Origin: Streptomyces sp. DG2A-72
GTDB taxonomy: Bacteria > Actinomycetota > Actinomycetes > Streptomycetales > Streptomycetaceae
Length of the DNA stretch: 64,000 bases
Direction: 5' to 3'
Assembly: GCF_030499575.1 (NCBI RefSeq)
Contig: NZ_JASTLC010000001.1
Span: 3,496,001-3,560,000, forward strand
The notes under the pieces are model-generated. The model saw nothing but the letters and a program-made list of their open reading frames with translations, had not been told where the DNA came from and did not search any database. Positions 19,186-27,715 of the stretch are shown here, in pieces; position 1 is the first letter of the stretch; each line of letters begins with the position of its first letter. A program made the position numbers and the translations under genes.

Positions 19186-19382
19186 GCGTGGTCCTCGCAG
19201 TCGGTCAGCCAGTTCTCGTAGTCACTGCGGCGGATGCGCAAAGCGCCGTTGGGGATGCGTACGCAGCGCGGGGCTGTGCCCTTCTTGCGCCAGTCGTAGA
19301 AGGTGGAGCGGGAGATGCGGAGGTCGTCGCAGAACTCGTCGACCGTGAGTTTGTCGGTGGGGCGGCGGGGCGGAGACGTCAA
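19182..19382 (-). CDS. xis: Excisionase (AlpA/Xis-like helix-turn-helix protein)
   Basis: A 66-residue protein from TTG 19382, chosen because AAGGAA lies 6 bp upstream and the conserved domain begins soon after. The sequence LTVDEFCDDLRISRSTFYDWRKKG, seen in two parts, followed by IPNGALRIRRSDYENWL is the MerR/AlpA-type winged helix of actinobacterial Xis proteins. Its stop overlaps the integrase TTG start by 4 bp, the usual xis-int arrangement. It directs the integrase toward excision. Confidence 0.88.
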   Translation of the reverse strand: MTSPPRRPTDKLTVDEFCDDLRISRSTFYDWRKKGTAPRCVRIPNGALRIRRSDYENWLTDCEDHA

Positions 19383-19918
19383 GCGGTGTTCCTTGGGCAG
19401 GGGGGGCTGTCCTGCTTTTGCGCCGGGTCGGTGCGAAAGGCAGGCGGACTGTGGAGTTGCCAGTCGATAGCGGCGTGGATCCGTGGGCAGGGTCAGCACC
19501 TCGATTGGCACCACAACTATCCATAGAATCGCCGGTTTCGTTAACCGGCGATCGTCGTCTATATTGCGCTCGCGCGGTTCGCCGCGAAGCGGTTTCCCAG
19601 GGGCGGGAAGTACCGAAAACCGGCACATCAATCGACTATTTCGTCAACCGGCGATCGTGCCCTAAAGTTTTGGGACCGCCTTCTACCGCCTTCTTTTTCG
19701 GCACGCTTTCTGCCGTGAGAGATGTCGCGGGATAGGGCTGGACTTGCGCGGTCCGGGTGTGGCTATGTGTTGACGGCACCTCCGGAAAGCGCGAGCGGCC
19801 ACCAGTGCGCCACGCGCCGCCGGCCGGTCAACTCCCCCACCCCTGATGCCCGTACCGCCACGACGACGGTGAGCCGTGGGTGTCCGCCCACCTGCAACCG
19901 AGTGAGGAACCGCCCCTC
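19383..19918. other. Regulatory spacer between xis-int and the replication genes
   Basis: No convincing gene. It separates the minus-strand xis-int pair from the plus-strand replication and transfer genes, and contains the repeats described separately as well as AT-rich patches such as CTATATTG near 19558. It is the likely control region of the element. Confidence 0.5.
19528..19658. repeat. Inverted repeat and direct repeats in the element control region
   Basis: ATCGCCGGTT (19528-19537) and AACCGGCGAT (19543-19552) are perfect 10-bp arms around TCGTT. A 20-bp block beginning TTTCGTTAACCGG at 19536-19555 recurs as TTTCGTCAACCGG at 19639-19658 with a single difference. This is suitable for a repressor operator pair, or for an integrase/excisionase arm site or replication iteron. 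Confidence 0.65.
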
Positions 19919-20839
19919 TTGGCCCGAATCCGCACCATCAAGCCCGAAGCCTTCGTCTCCGAGTCCCTGGCCGCCGTCTCCCTGACCGCCAAGCGCACCT
20001 TCATCGGCCTGCTCACCCAGGCCGACGACCAGGGCCGCCACCGCGACCACGCCGCGATCATCACCGGACAACTGTGGGTGCTGCGCCCGGAACACGGGCC
20101 CTCGGACGTCGAGACGGACCTCGCCCAGCTCGCCGACGCCGGACTGATCTGCCGCTACACGGGGCTGGACGACAAGCGGTACCTACACATCGTCACCTGG
20201 AGCCGACACCAGAAGATCAACCGGCCCAGCAAGAGCCGCCTCCCCGCCTGCCCGCACCACGACACCCCGGCCGCCGGAGCCACGCCAAGCCCCACGGGGG
20301 TCGGCTTCACGGAGCCCTCCGTGCCGCCTCACGCAGCCCTCCGTGCAAACGCACGCGAGATGCGCGAGCCCGCACCGAATCCTGGCACCGATAACGAATC
20401 CGCAGGTCAGGACGGGTTCACGGAGCCCTCCATGCGGGCTCACGGAGGACGCCCGGAGCCGCAGGTGAAGCCTCACGGTACGGATCTAGGACCTAGGATC
20501 ATGGACCTAGGAAGTACCCCTTCGGGGGGCGCGAGCGCCCACGCACCCGACATGGTCTCGGCCCGGCAGATGATCGCCGAGTACGTCGCCGCCTGCGCCC
20601 ACCGTCCACCAGTCGGCGTCCTGGACCATCTCGGCCGGGAAGTGCGCAAGATGCTCGACGAGGGCATCTCCCCCGCCCACATCCGGGCCGGACTCGAACG
20701 CCACCGGGCCAAGGGCCTGCATCCCAGCACCTTGCCGAGTCTCGTCCACGAGGCCATGAACGCCGCGCCCGTGACGGTCGGCCACACGCCGTGGACGAAC
20801 CCAAGTGACATCGACGCCGCCTACGGAGGTGACCTCTGA
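19919..20839 (+). CDS. DnaD-like replication-associated protein of actinobacterial mobile elements
   Basis: About 306 residues from TTG 19919. Related proteins begin MARIRTIKPE, so the TTG that gives LARIRTIKPE is preferred over a GTG 13 codons upstream. The N-terminal third (RIRTIKPEAFVSESLA, FIGLLTQADDQGRHRD, LAQLADAGLICRY) is the winged-helix region seen in phage and integrative-element replication proteins. The C-terminal part (VLDHLGREVRKMLDEG) resembles a DnaD-type helper region. The middle is a variable linker with repeated FTEPS segments. Its stop overlaps the start of the downstream ATPase, as in helicase loader pairs. Function by analogy is replication initiation of the excised element. 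Confidence 0.7.
   Translation: MARIRTIKPEAFVSESLAAVSLTAKRTFIGLLTQADDQGRHRDHAAIITGQLWVLRPEHGPSDVETDLAQLADAGLICRYTGLDDKRYLHIVTWSRHQKINRPSKSRLPACPHHDTPAAGATPSPTGVGFTEPSVPPHAALRANAREMREPAPNPGTDNESAGQDGFTEPSMRAHGGRPEPQVKPHGTDLGPRIMDLGSTPSGGASAHAPDMVSARQMIAEYVAACAHRPPVGVLDHLGREVRKMLDEGISPAHIRAGLERHRAKGLHPSTLPSLVHEAMNAAPVTVGHTPWTNPSDIDAAYGGDL
20825..20838 (+). promoter_or_regulatory. Shine-Dalgarno and CTG start of the ATPase gene
   Basis: GGAGGT (20825-20830), 5-bp spacer and CTG (20836-20838). This site decides the start because no standard start codon exists upstream of the Walker A motif. Confidence 0.75.
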
Positions 20840-21531
20840 CCGCCACCCTTGCCCGAGAGCCGCGCCAGGTCGGTCCGCTCGCCAACCGGCTCAACACGAT
20901 CCTGGCCACCCGCGGTATCGACCCCAGCGTCACAGCCGAGGAACCGCCGCCCGAGCCCGTCACGGCACTGGAACTCGCGGACGCCCGGATCCCCGCCCGC
21001 TACCGCCGTGCCCTGGCCGACCAGCCGCAGATCACCGCCTGGGCCGACCACATCGCCGGAGCAGGTCGCCCCGGACCCGGCGGACCGGGCATCGCGGAGG
21101 GCCCGTCGCTGCTGATCGCCGGCCCCACCGGCACAGGCAAGACCCACCAGGCGTACGGCGCCGTACGCGCTCTCCTCACCCGGGGCATCCGCCTCCGCTG
21201 GGAGGCCACCACCAGCGCCGACTTGCACGCGCGCCTCCGCCCCCGTGCCGGTCACGACGGCGAACGGGAACTGCAGACGCTGGCCCGCTGCCCGCTGCTG
21301 CTCCTGGACGACCTCGGCGCGGCCAAGACCAGCGAGTGGACCGAGGAGATCACCTACCGGCTCATCAACCACCGGTACGAGCACATGCTCCCCACCCTCA
21401 TCACCACCAACCTCCCCACCGCCGAGCTGCGCACCGCGCTCGGCGACCGCGTCGCCTCCCGCCTCGCCGAGATGACCGAACGCGTCGTCCTCACCGGCCC
21501 CGACCGACGCCGTACCGCGCCCGCCGCCTGA
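20836..21531 (+). CDS. IstB/DnaC-like AAA+ ATPase, apparent CTG start
   Basis: A 231-residue helicase-loader-like ATPase. Walker A is GPTGTGKT and Walker B is LLLLDDLGAAKTSEW; a NLPTAELRTALGDRVASRL segment matches the sensor region of DnaC/IstB proteins. The start is unusual. After the in-frame TGA at 20830-20832 there is no ATG, GTG or TTG until beyond Walker A, but CTG 20836 sits 5 bp after GGAGGT and overlaps the upstream stop as CTGA. Initiation at CTG is therefore the simplest reading; a start at 21223 would remove the P-loop. It probably loads the replicative helicase during element replication with the preceding protein. Confidence 0.82.
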   Translation: MTATLAREPRQVGPLANRLNTILATRGIDPSVTAEEPPPEPVTALELADARIPARYRRALADQPQITAWADHIAGAGRPGPGGPGIAEGPSLLIAGPTGTGKTHQAYGAVRALLTRGIRLRWEATTSADLHARLRPRAGHDGERELQTLARCPLLLLDDLGAAKTSEWTEEITYRLINHRYEHMLPTLITTNLPTAELRTALGDRVASRLAEMTERVVLTGPDRRRTAPAA

Positions 21532-21624
21532 GGGCAGCTCCGCGTCTCCCCCCTCCCACCCTCGCCTCACCCCGCCCGCGCACAGGCATGCCCTCGCTCG
21601 CGCGAGCCCTTGGAGAGCCCCTGC

Positions 21625-22959
21625 ATGACCTCCCGCAACACCGTGCCCACAAGCGCCGGAGAGACTCCGGCAGCGTCCCTGGCGCACTGGATCACCTCGC
21701 CCACCGCCGCCGTGCTGCTGCTCGTCGCCCTCGCCTTGACCGCTGGATGGCGGTGGCAGCGCGCCCGTAAGCCCGGCAACGGACCGCGACCTCGAACCGC
21801 CGCGATCCCGGTTGCCGCCGTTGCCGCGATCGGCTGCACCGCCTACAGCGCGGACACCAGCTGGCGCTTCGCCGCCGACTACCTCGACATGGGCGGGACC
21901 ATCGAGCGCGCCGCGATGTTCGCCGTCGCCGAGCTCGCCCTGTTCTCCACCGCGCTGATGGCCCGGGCGAACCTCAACGGCCCGAAGCAGGCGCCCGGCC
22001 TGCCCGGCACCCTCACCTGGGTGATCACCGGCGTGCAGATCGTGCCCGCCTACGCCGAGTCCGGGCTGGTCGGCGGAACCGTGCGGGCCTTCGTCGGCCC
22101 GGTCCTGGCGGCCATGCTCTGGCACCTGGCCATGGGCATCGAACTGCGCAACCGCAGCCCGCACTCCGCCTCCCGCAGCCTGACCGCCGTCCTCGCCCGA
22201 CAGGCACGCGAACGCCTACTCGCCCGCCTGAGTATTGCCGACCGGGACGCGGACGCCGCCCGGATCATCCGCGAGCGCGCCCTCGACCGCGCAGTCACCC
22301 TGATCCTCCGGGCCGAGGCCATGAAGCCCGAGAAACGCGTCATGCGGCGAGGCCAGCGCCTCACCCGCCGCCTGCACCAAGCACTGGAGCAGGCCGACGT
22401 CGACCGCGACGAACGCCAGGACGAGCTGCTACTGCGCAAACTCGCCACCCGGCAACAGGCCCTCGCCCTGGCCTCCATCCCACTGCCCGCCCGTTGGCCC
22501 CACTACTCCGCCCCCGGGTCTATGGACGGATCCACGATCGCCGGCCTGCGGGCCAACACGGCAATTCGGGCAGAGATTCCGGGTAGCCCGCCTTCAAAGG
22601 CCGCGGGCGGGGACGCCGCCGACCGGGCAGCCCGAACTCAGGCCGAAAACCGCCCGCAGCAGCCCGCCCGCACCGCCACCAGCCCAGAACCGAAACCGGG
22701 CGAGGAACCGCTGGACGTCGATTTGGGCAAGGCCGCGCGGGCGAAGTCGAATCGCCCGGGCCCCAAGCCGCGGGCGACACGGAACCTCCTCACCGAGTAC
22801 GCCCATCGCCTCCACCGCGACACCGGACGTCTCTCCCGTGACCTGCTGGAGAACGCCGTGCGCGAGGACGGCTACAGCGTCGCCAGCGACACCGCCGGAG
22901 AAGTCGTCCGCAGCGTCAAGGCCGACCTGCGCACCAGGCCCGCCGGCCGCCCGCAATGA
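21625..22959 (+). CDS. Membrane protein of the mobile element (DUF2637/SpdB-like)
   Basis: About 444 residues from ATG 21625, preceded by GGAGAG. The N-terminal 190 residues contain several hydrophobic segments (AAVLLLVALALTAGW, IPVAAVAAIGCTAY, AMFAVAELALFSTALM, a later VGPVLAAMLWHLAMG), typical of the DUF2637-type membrane proteins found beside transfer genes in Streptomyces elements. The rest is cytoplasmic: charged helices (ADRDADAARIIRERALDRAV) and a C-terminal winged-helix-like segment (LLTEYAHRLHRDTGRLSRDLLENAVRED). It may anchor transfer or mediate spread between hyphal compartments. That role is from family context, not from a catalytic motif. The downstream mobC frame overlaps its end. 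Confidence 0.65.
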   Translation: MTSRNTVPTSAGETPAASLAHWITSPTAAVLLLVALALTAGWRWQRARKPGNGPRPRTAAIPVAAVAAIGCTAYSADTSWRFAADYLDMGGTIERAAMFAVAELALFSTALMARANLNGPKQAPGLPGTLTWVITGVQIVPAYAESGLVGGTVRAFVGPVLAAMLWHLAMGIELRNRSPHSASRSLTAVLARQARERLLARLSIADRDADAARIIRERALDRAVTLILRAEAMKPEKRVMRRGQRLTRRLHQALEQADVDRDERQDELLLRKLATRQQALALASIPLPARWPHYSAPGSMDGSTIAGLRANTAIRAEIPGSPPSKAAGGDAADRAARTQAENRPQQPARTATSPEPKPGEEPLDVDLGKAARAKSNRPGPKPRATRNLLTEYAHRLHRDTGRLSRDLLENAVREDGYSVASDTAGEVVRSVKADLRTRPAGRPQ

Positions 22960-22997
22960 GACCGCCCCTACACCCAAGCCCCAAGGAAGACCGCTCG

Positions 22998-23612
22998 ATG
23001 CACGACTCTCACCACGAACTCCACGACGCCCAAAAGGAGATCAACACCCCAACCTCGGCGCCAGCAAGTTGTACCGGGAGCAATGCTCCCGGCCTTCCCG
23101 CCCCAGGGGTGACGGGAACAGTCCTGCGCCGGGGGGGGGCACCGGACCGTCAGGCTGCGACCGAGGGCGGACCGCAGCCAGGAGGGAAGCAGGGCGAATC
23201 CCTCGCGAAGAAACGTCAGCGTGTGCGTCAGCCAAAAGAGCGCAAGCGCTTGAAGCAGCCCAGCTGCCGCATGAACGAAGACGAGTTCAAACGTCTGACT
23301 GACGCAGCCGCCCACTGCGACATGACCATCGCCGCCTTCCTCGCCTACGCCGCGGACAAGGCCGCTCGTGACCTGACTCGCACTGCCGCCGAAATCGCCA
23401 CCGAACGGGAAGTCATCAACGAGCTGTTCGCCGCCCGCCGCCACCTGGGCCGCATCCACGGCCTCTTCAACCAGGTCGCCAAGGCCCTCAACTCAGGCGC
23501 CGACGCACCCCACCTGAACGCTACGGCCGAGGCCGTCCAAAGCGCCGCCCTACGTATGGCGGACGCCGCCGATGCACTGCTCGCCCACCGCGACGGCGGT
23601 GCCGCTGAGTGA
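22998..23612 (+). CDS. mobC: MobC-like relaxosome accessory protein
   Basis: About 204 residues from ATG 22998, with AAGGAAG upstream; an overlapping ATG at 22956 is also possible. The C-terminal two thirds carry the MobC signature: VRQPKERKRLKQPSCRMNEDEFKRL, seen in parts, followed by MTIAAFLAYAADKAARD and FNQVAKALNSG. These are ribbon-helix-helix-type proteins that assist relaxase nicking. The first 90 codons are low-complexity and overlap a strongly structured DNA segment (23074-23127), so the real start may lie further downstream near 23200. Its stop overlaps the relaxase GTG start (GTGA), implying translational coupling. Confidence 0.75.
   Translation: MHDSHHELHDAQKEINTPTSAPASCTGSNAPGLPAPGVTGTVLRRGGAPDRQAATEGGPQPGGKQGESLAKKRQRVRQPKERKRLKQPSCRMNEDEFKRLTDAAAHCDMTIAAFLAYAADKAARDLTRTAAEIATEREVINELFAARRHLGRIHGLFNQVAKALNSGADAPHLNATAEAVQSAALRMADAADALLAHRDGGAAE
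23074..23127. other. Candidate origin of transfer (oriT)
   Basis: Two consecutive inverted repeats: CCGGGAGC (23074-23081) with GCTCCCGG (23085-23092), then TTCCCG (23095-23100) with CGGGAA (23113-23118), which itself encloses CCCCAGGGG. Four bases later comes TCCTGC (23122-23127), resembling the TCCTG|C nick core of MOB-P origins. It lies just before the MobC domain and upstream of the relaxase. The proposal rests on structure and position only. Confidence 0.4.
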
Positions 23613-25353
23613 TCCCCAGCATCCACGAGCGCGGGAGCAGGACGATCGGCCTCATCAACTACCTCTACGGGCCCGGCACCCACGAGGAGCACATCGACCC
23701 GCACCTCGTCGCCGCATTCGACCCCCTCACCCCCGACCCCGGCCGCGACCCGAAGGCCACCTACGAGCAGCTTCAGCGCCTGCTCGACCAGCCCGTCAAC
23801 GCCCTGCCCACCAGCCGGCGCCCCAAGAACCATGTCTGGCACCTGTCGGTGCGGGCTGCCCCCGAGGACCCGGTCCTGTCCGACGAGGACTGGGCCGCGA
23901 TCGCCCGCCGCATGGTCGCCGCCACCGGCATCGCCCCCGGCGGCGACGAGCAGGCATGCCGTTGGGCGGCCGTCCGCCACGCCGACGACCACATCCACAT
24001 CATCGCCACCCTGGTCCGCGACGACGGCCGACGGCCCCGCCTGCACAACGAGGCCCGCCGCGCCCAGGCCGAATGCCGCCGCATCGAAGCCGACTACGAC
24101 CTGCGCCGCGTCCCGACCGGGGACGGCACCGCCGCCAAGCGCCCCACCAGCGCCGAACGCCACAAGGCGGAACGCCAGGGCCGCGAACGCCCCGCGCGCG
24201 AAGAGCTGCACGAGACCGTCCGCCAAGCGGTGGCTGGCGCCGCGAGCGAGGCGGAGTTCTTCGCCCGGCTTCAGGCCGCCGGGCTCCTGATCCACCAGCG
24301 CGTCGCGCCGTCCGGGGACCTGCTCGGCTACAAGGTGGCCCTGCCCGGCGACGTGAACGACGACGGCGAGCCCATCTACTACGCCGGCTCCACGCTCGCC
24401 CCCGACCTCTCCCTGCCCCGCATCCGCAGGCGCTTCCCCACCCCCCACGACGTCCACCAGGACGAGCAGGAAGCGGCCACACGTCGGCCGACCGCCCACA
24501 CGCGCACAGCTCGGCGCCGGCCGCCGCCCGGCGCTCGGCCACCCGCGCCGCCTGGACTGCCCTGGTCACCTTCGACCAGGACGGCGACGGTGCCGCGGCG
24601 GCCCGCATCGCCGCCACCGGCGAGATCTTGGACACCCTCGCCCAGACCAGCGCAGCACACACTCGCCAACAACTCCGTGACGCGGCCTGGGCGTTCGAGC
24701 GGGCCACCCGCTCCCACACCCGTGCCGAGTACCGGCATGCCCAAGCCCTGCGCCGAGCCGCCCGCGACCTCCGCTACAGCGGTCCGGCGCTGGGTCGAGG
24801 GGAGGACGGCGCGACCACGGCGATGCTGATCGATACCCTGTTCTTCCTCGCCACCGCCGCCGCTCACTGGCACGCCCAGCGTCACCACGCGCAGCAGGCC
24901 GAGGCCGCCCGTCAGGCCGCCGCCCACCTACGCGCCGCCTACGCTGCCGCCGCCGAGGAGCCCATGGCCCGCCTGCGCGCCCAGGGCCTGCGCCTGGTCC
25001 AGCCCGTACGCGACTGGGCCGCCGCCCTCCTCCGCGCCACCGTGCCCGAGATCGCCGAGGCGGTAGTGAGTGAACCGGGATGGCCCGCCTTGGCCGCCAC
25101 CCTCACCCACGCCTACCAAGCTGGCCACAACCCACAGGAGCTGCTGACCGAAGCCGTCGCCCACCGCGAACTGGACACCGCCGGGTCCGTCAGCGATGTC
25201 CTCGTCTGGCGCCTGCGCCGCATCGCCGACCTGCCCGCCAACGCGGTCGAACCACCTCCTACTCGGCCCGCGCGCCACAGCACAACGGCCTCGTCTCCGG
25301 GCACCACTCGGCTTCCCGGTCAAGGCGGCGCACCGCAGGGACACCGCAGGTAA
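23609..25353 (+). pseudogene. Relaxase/mobilization nuclease, frameshifted after the catalytic domain
   Basis: It starts at GTG 23609 overlapping the mobC stop. The N-terminal domain (MIPSIHERG, INYLYGPGTHEEH, HVWHLSVRA and the metal-binding HADDHIHIIATL triad) identifies a Streptomyces-type relaxase that nicks oriT. The first frame continues intact to about residue 285 and then becomes proline/arginine-rich. The true C-terminal half (TALVTFDQDGDGAAAARIAA, ALGRGEDGATTAMLIDTLFF) continues in another frame to 25353. The shift lies between about 24460 and 24540 and equals one missing base. The relaxase domain itself is complete, so nicking may survive even if the shift is real. Repaired length would be about 580 residues. 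Confidence 0.8.
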
Positions 25354-25518
25354 CGCCGCTGCGGAGGCGCCTTTCGGTCAATGTTCGACCTGGGTGCCTC
25401 CGTGTGCGGCTTGTGCGGGTTTGCGGTATGGCGGTGCTTCCTGTGCCCGAGGACGATGCCCCTTTGCGTCCGCCGCTGATCGTCGTGGCTGGCCGCCAGG
25501 AGACACGGGGGTGGGAAC

Positions 25519-27168
25519 TTGTCATACGCGGAGCACCAGTCGGTGTTCTCGGCGCCTGCAGTGCCCTTGGGGACGGCGGCCAATGCCGGGGAGATGATCA
25601 GGCACGGGGCATACACCGAGGGCGTCACTCGCCGGTTGAGCGCCATCGCCTTCGCCCGTACGGACTGGCTGGCCGTGCTCCGCGCCGTGCTGGCGCAGCT
25701 GTGGAAGAACCTGAAGGCCGCCGTGCGGAAGCGTCTGCGATGGCTCCTCCCCACCAAGGAGGCCGAGAAGGCTGCCGGTTCGTCGGAGCCGAAGCCGCCA
25801 GAGGTGGTGGTGGGTGAGGACTACGCGGTCTGGGTGCGTCGTCGGATCAAGAAGTCGGCGCGGCCGATCCCGGTCTACGGCTTGCATCAGGAGCCGGTGG
25901 TGCACGCGTGCGATCGTGCCATCCAGCACATGCGAAAACGCCGAGGGGCCGTCGTGGCCGTGGTCGCGGTCGTTGCCTGGCAGGCCATCTCCGGTGCCCT
26001 CACTGCCGGATGGGCCGTCCTCGTCCTGATGGCTGGGTTGTGGGGCGTCTACCTGGTGGAGCGCTACCTGGCCCAGCTGCGGCTCAACGCGCTGCTGGCC
26101 GGAGAACTGCACGCGCCTTCGACCGCAGTGCAAGCCCACGCCTTGCCGTACCTCCACGAACGTCGCGCAAACGGCGATCGGCACCGGTTCCTCGGGGCGG
26201 GGCTTCAGGCATGGCAGGAGGCCGTCATCGGCATCGACGTCGAGCCCGCTCCTGAGGGCCAGGACGCCGAAGACGACAGCACGCCGCCGCTTCCGGGCCT
26301 CGGCTCACCGGCGCAAAAGCCAGGTCAGCCTGACATGGCTGAGGTGGCCAAGGCTGTCCTGGATGCGCTGGCGAAGCACAACAAGCCGGTGGCCCGAAAG
26401 CCGCTGAAGCACTTCACCGCCGCTCAGCTGCACGCCCACATCGCTCGCCGTCTGGACGATCCGGCACCCTCCCATCACCGCGATCACCCGAAACTGCGCG
26501 TGGAGGTCATCGGGATCGCCGGCATCCATCACAAGCGCTGGGACCAGATGGACGACGACGCCTGGCGCAGCCTGCACACCCTCGCCGTGGACAACATCGG
26601 CGACAAGCCCACCGAGGAGGTCGCCCGCCGCTACATCTGGGCCCGGGTCACCGCCTGGAACGGCGACCTCGTCGCCGCCATACTCGTCCACTTCGCCTAC
26701 CAGGGCGGCTTTCTGCGTGTCACCGTCCGCCCGCACATCATGGGCCCACTCAACCCGAAGGTCGCCGGGCTCACGCCCGCAGATCCGAGCAGCCTGAAGT
26801 GGCTGGGCCGCACCGCGTTCAACGCCCTTGCCGACGTCTACGTCGGACTCGACCGGCTCATACGCCGCAAGGCCCGCAAGCGCCCCGAGCTCGACCCGGG
26901 CAGCGGACCGGTCAGCCTCCGCGAGGTCTACAGCCTCCGCTGGCTGGAGGACATGCACATGCACGACGACGCCCGCTACTACGTGCAGATGATGCAACGC
27001 CGGGTCTTCGACTCCACCGAGATCTTCCTGCGCGACCACAACGTCGACATCGCCGCCTACCGGCAACAGTCCACCGCCATCTACAACTTCGGCGTCATGA
27101 ACGGCGGCACCATGACCGGCGCAGTGCAGGCCACGCCGTTCTCCGTCAACCCCTCCATGACGAACTGA
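25519..27168 (+). CDS. Unrecognised membrane-associated protein ending in a G/N-rich shared motif
   Basis: 549 residues from TTG 25519. I do not recognise a catalytic family. Visible: a basic N-terminal part; a hydrophobic pair at about residues 139-175 (AVVAVVAVVAWQAISGAL, WAVLVLMAGLWGVYLVERY) likely forming a membrane hairpin; an acidic linker; then a soluble C-terminal region of about 270 residues. The last 30 residues read YNFGVMNGGTMTG followed by AVQATPFSVNPS. Nearly the same motif opens the next gene, 27 bp downstream. Such shared short motifs between neighbours are typical of bacterial amyloid/RHIM-like signalling pairs, where the C-terminal copy sits on an effector or the N-terminal copy on a receptor. 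That reading is an inference. It is cargo of the mobile element, directly after the relaxase. Confidence 0.6.
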   Translation: MSYAEHQSVFSAPAVPLGTAANAGEMIRHGAYTEGVTRRLSAIAFARTDWLAVLRAVLAQLWKNLKAAVRKRLRWLLPTKEAEKAAGSSEPKPPEVVVGEDYAVWVRRRIKKSARPIPVYGLHQEPVVHACDRAIQHMRKRRGAVVAVVAVVAWQAISGALTAGWAVLVLMAGLWGVYLVERYLAQLRLNALLAGELHAPSTAVQAHALPYLHERRANGDRHRFLGAGLQAWQEAVIGIDVEPAPEGQDAEDDSTPPLPGLGSPAQKPGQPDMAEVAKAVLDALAKHNKPVARKPLKHFTAAQLHAHIARRLDDPAPSHHRDHPKLRVEVIGIAGIHHKRWDQMDDDAWRSLHTLAVDNIGDKPTEEVARRYIWARVTAWNGDLVAAILVHFAYQGGFLRVTVRPHIMGPLNPKVAGLTPADPSSLKWLGRTAFNALADVYVGLDRLIRRKARKRPELDPGSGPVSLREVYSLRWLEDMHMHDDARYYVQMMQRRVFDSTEIFLRDHNVDIAAYRQQSTAIYNFGVMNGGTMTGAVQATPFSVNPSMTN

Positions 27169-27194
27169 CCCAAGAGCCCGCCAGGAGCCCCCGC

Positions 27195-27590
27195 ATGCCC
27201 ATCCGCCGCCAGCCCGACCCGGTACCGAACGGCCCCAACTTCGGCATCATCAACACCGGCAACATGACCGGCCCCGCCCAAGCCGCGCCGTTCTCCCAGA
27301 ACGCCACCCAGACCAACAACATCACCAACGAAGCCGTCGACAAGGCCCGCGGAAGCATCGACGAGCTGCGACAGCGCCTGGAAGAACTGCGCGGCCAGTA
27401 CCCCGGGGTGGACGGCGCCCTGCGCGACCTCGACATGATCGCCCCGCGGCTCGACGAACCCGATCAGGACCCCGGCACCCTGCGCTACATGCTCCAGAAC
27501 CTCGTCGAACGATGCGGAGGCATCCCCGGCGTCCTCGCCGCAGCCCAGCTCGTCCAGTCCACGGTCGCAGCCTTACTACCCGGATCTTGA
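27195..27590 (+). CDS. Small partner protein with N-terminal shared G/N-rich motif
   Basis: 131 residues from ATG 27195. Residues 14-40 read PNFGIINTGNMTG then PAQAAPFSQN and TQTNN, matching the tail of the upstream protein. Next comes a predicted coiled coil (DKARGSIDELRQRLEELRGQ) and a helical C-terminus (TLRYMLQNLVERCGGIPGVLAAAQLVQSTV). No enzyme motif is visible. The short spacing (26 bp) and shared motif suggest the two proteins interact and are co-expressed. Confidence 0.65.
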   Translation: MPIRRQPDPVPNGPNFGIINTGNMTGPAQAAPFSQNATQTNNITNEAVDKARGSIDELRQRLEELRGQYPGVDGALRDLDMIAPRLDEPDQDPGTLRYMLQNLVERCGGIPGVLAAAQLVQSTVAALLPGS

Positions 27591-27715
27591 GGCTCACCAG
27601 AGCGGCCTGCAACTGACGTAAGTTGCCCGCCCGATCTGCGGTTCGGACAGTTACCTCAGCGCCAAGGCGCACAGTTCGTGCTGGCCTGACAGCCCAACAG
27701 CACCGTCACTCTGCA

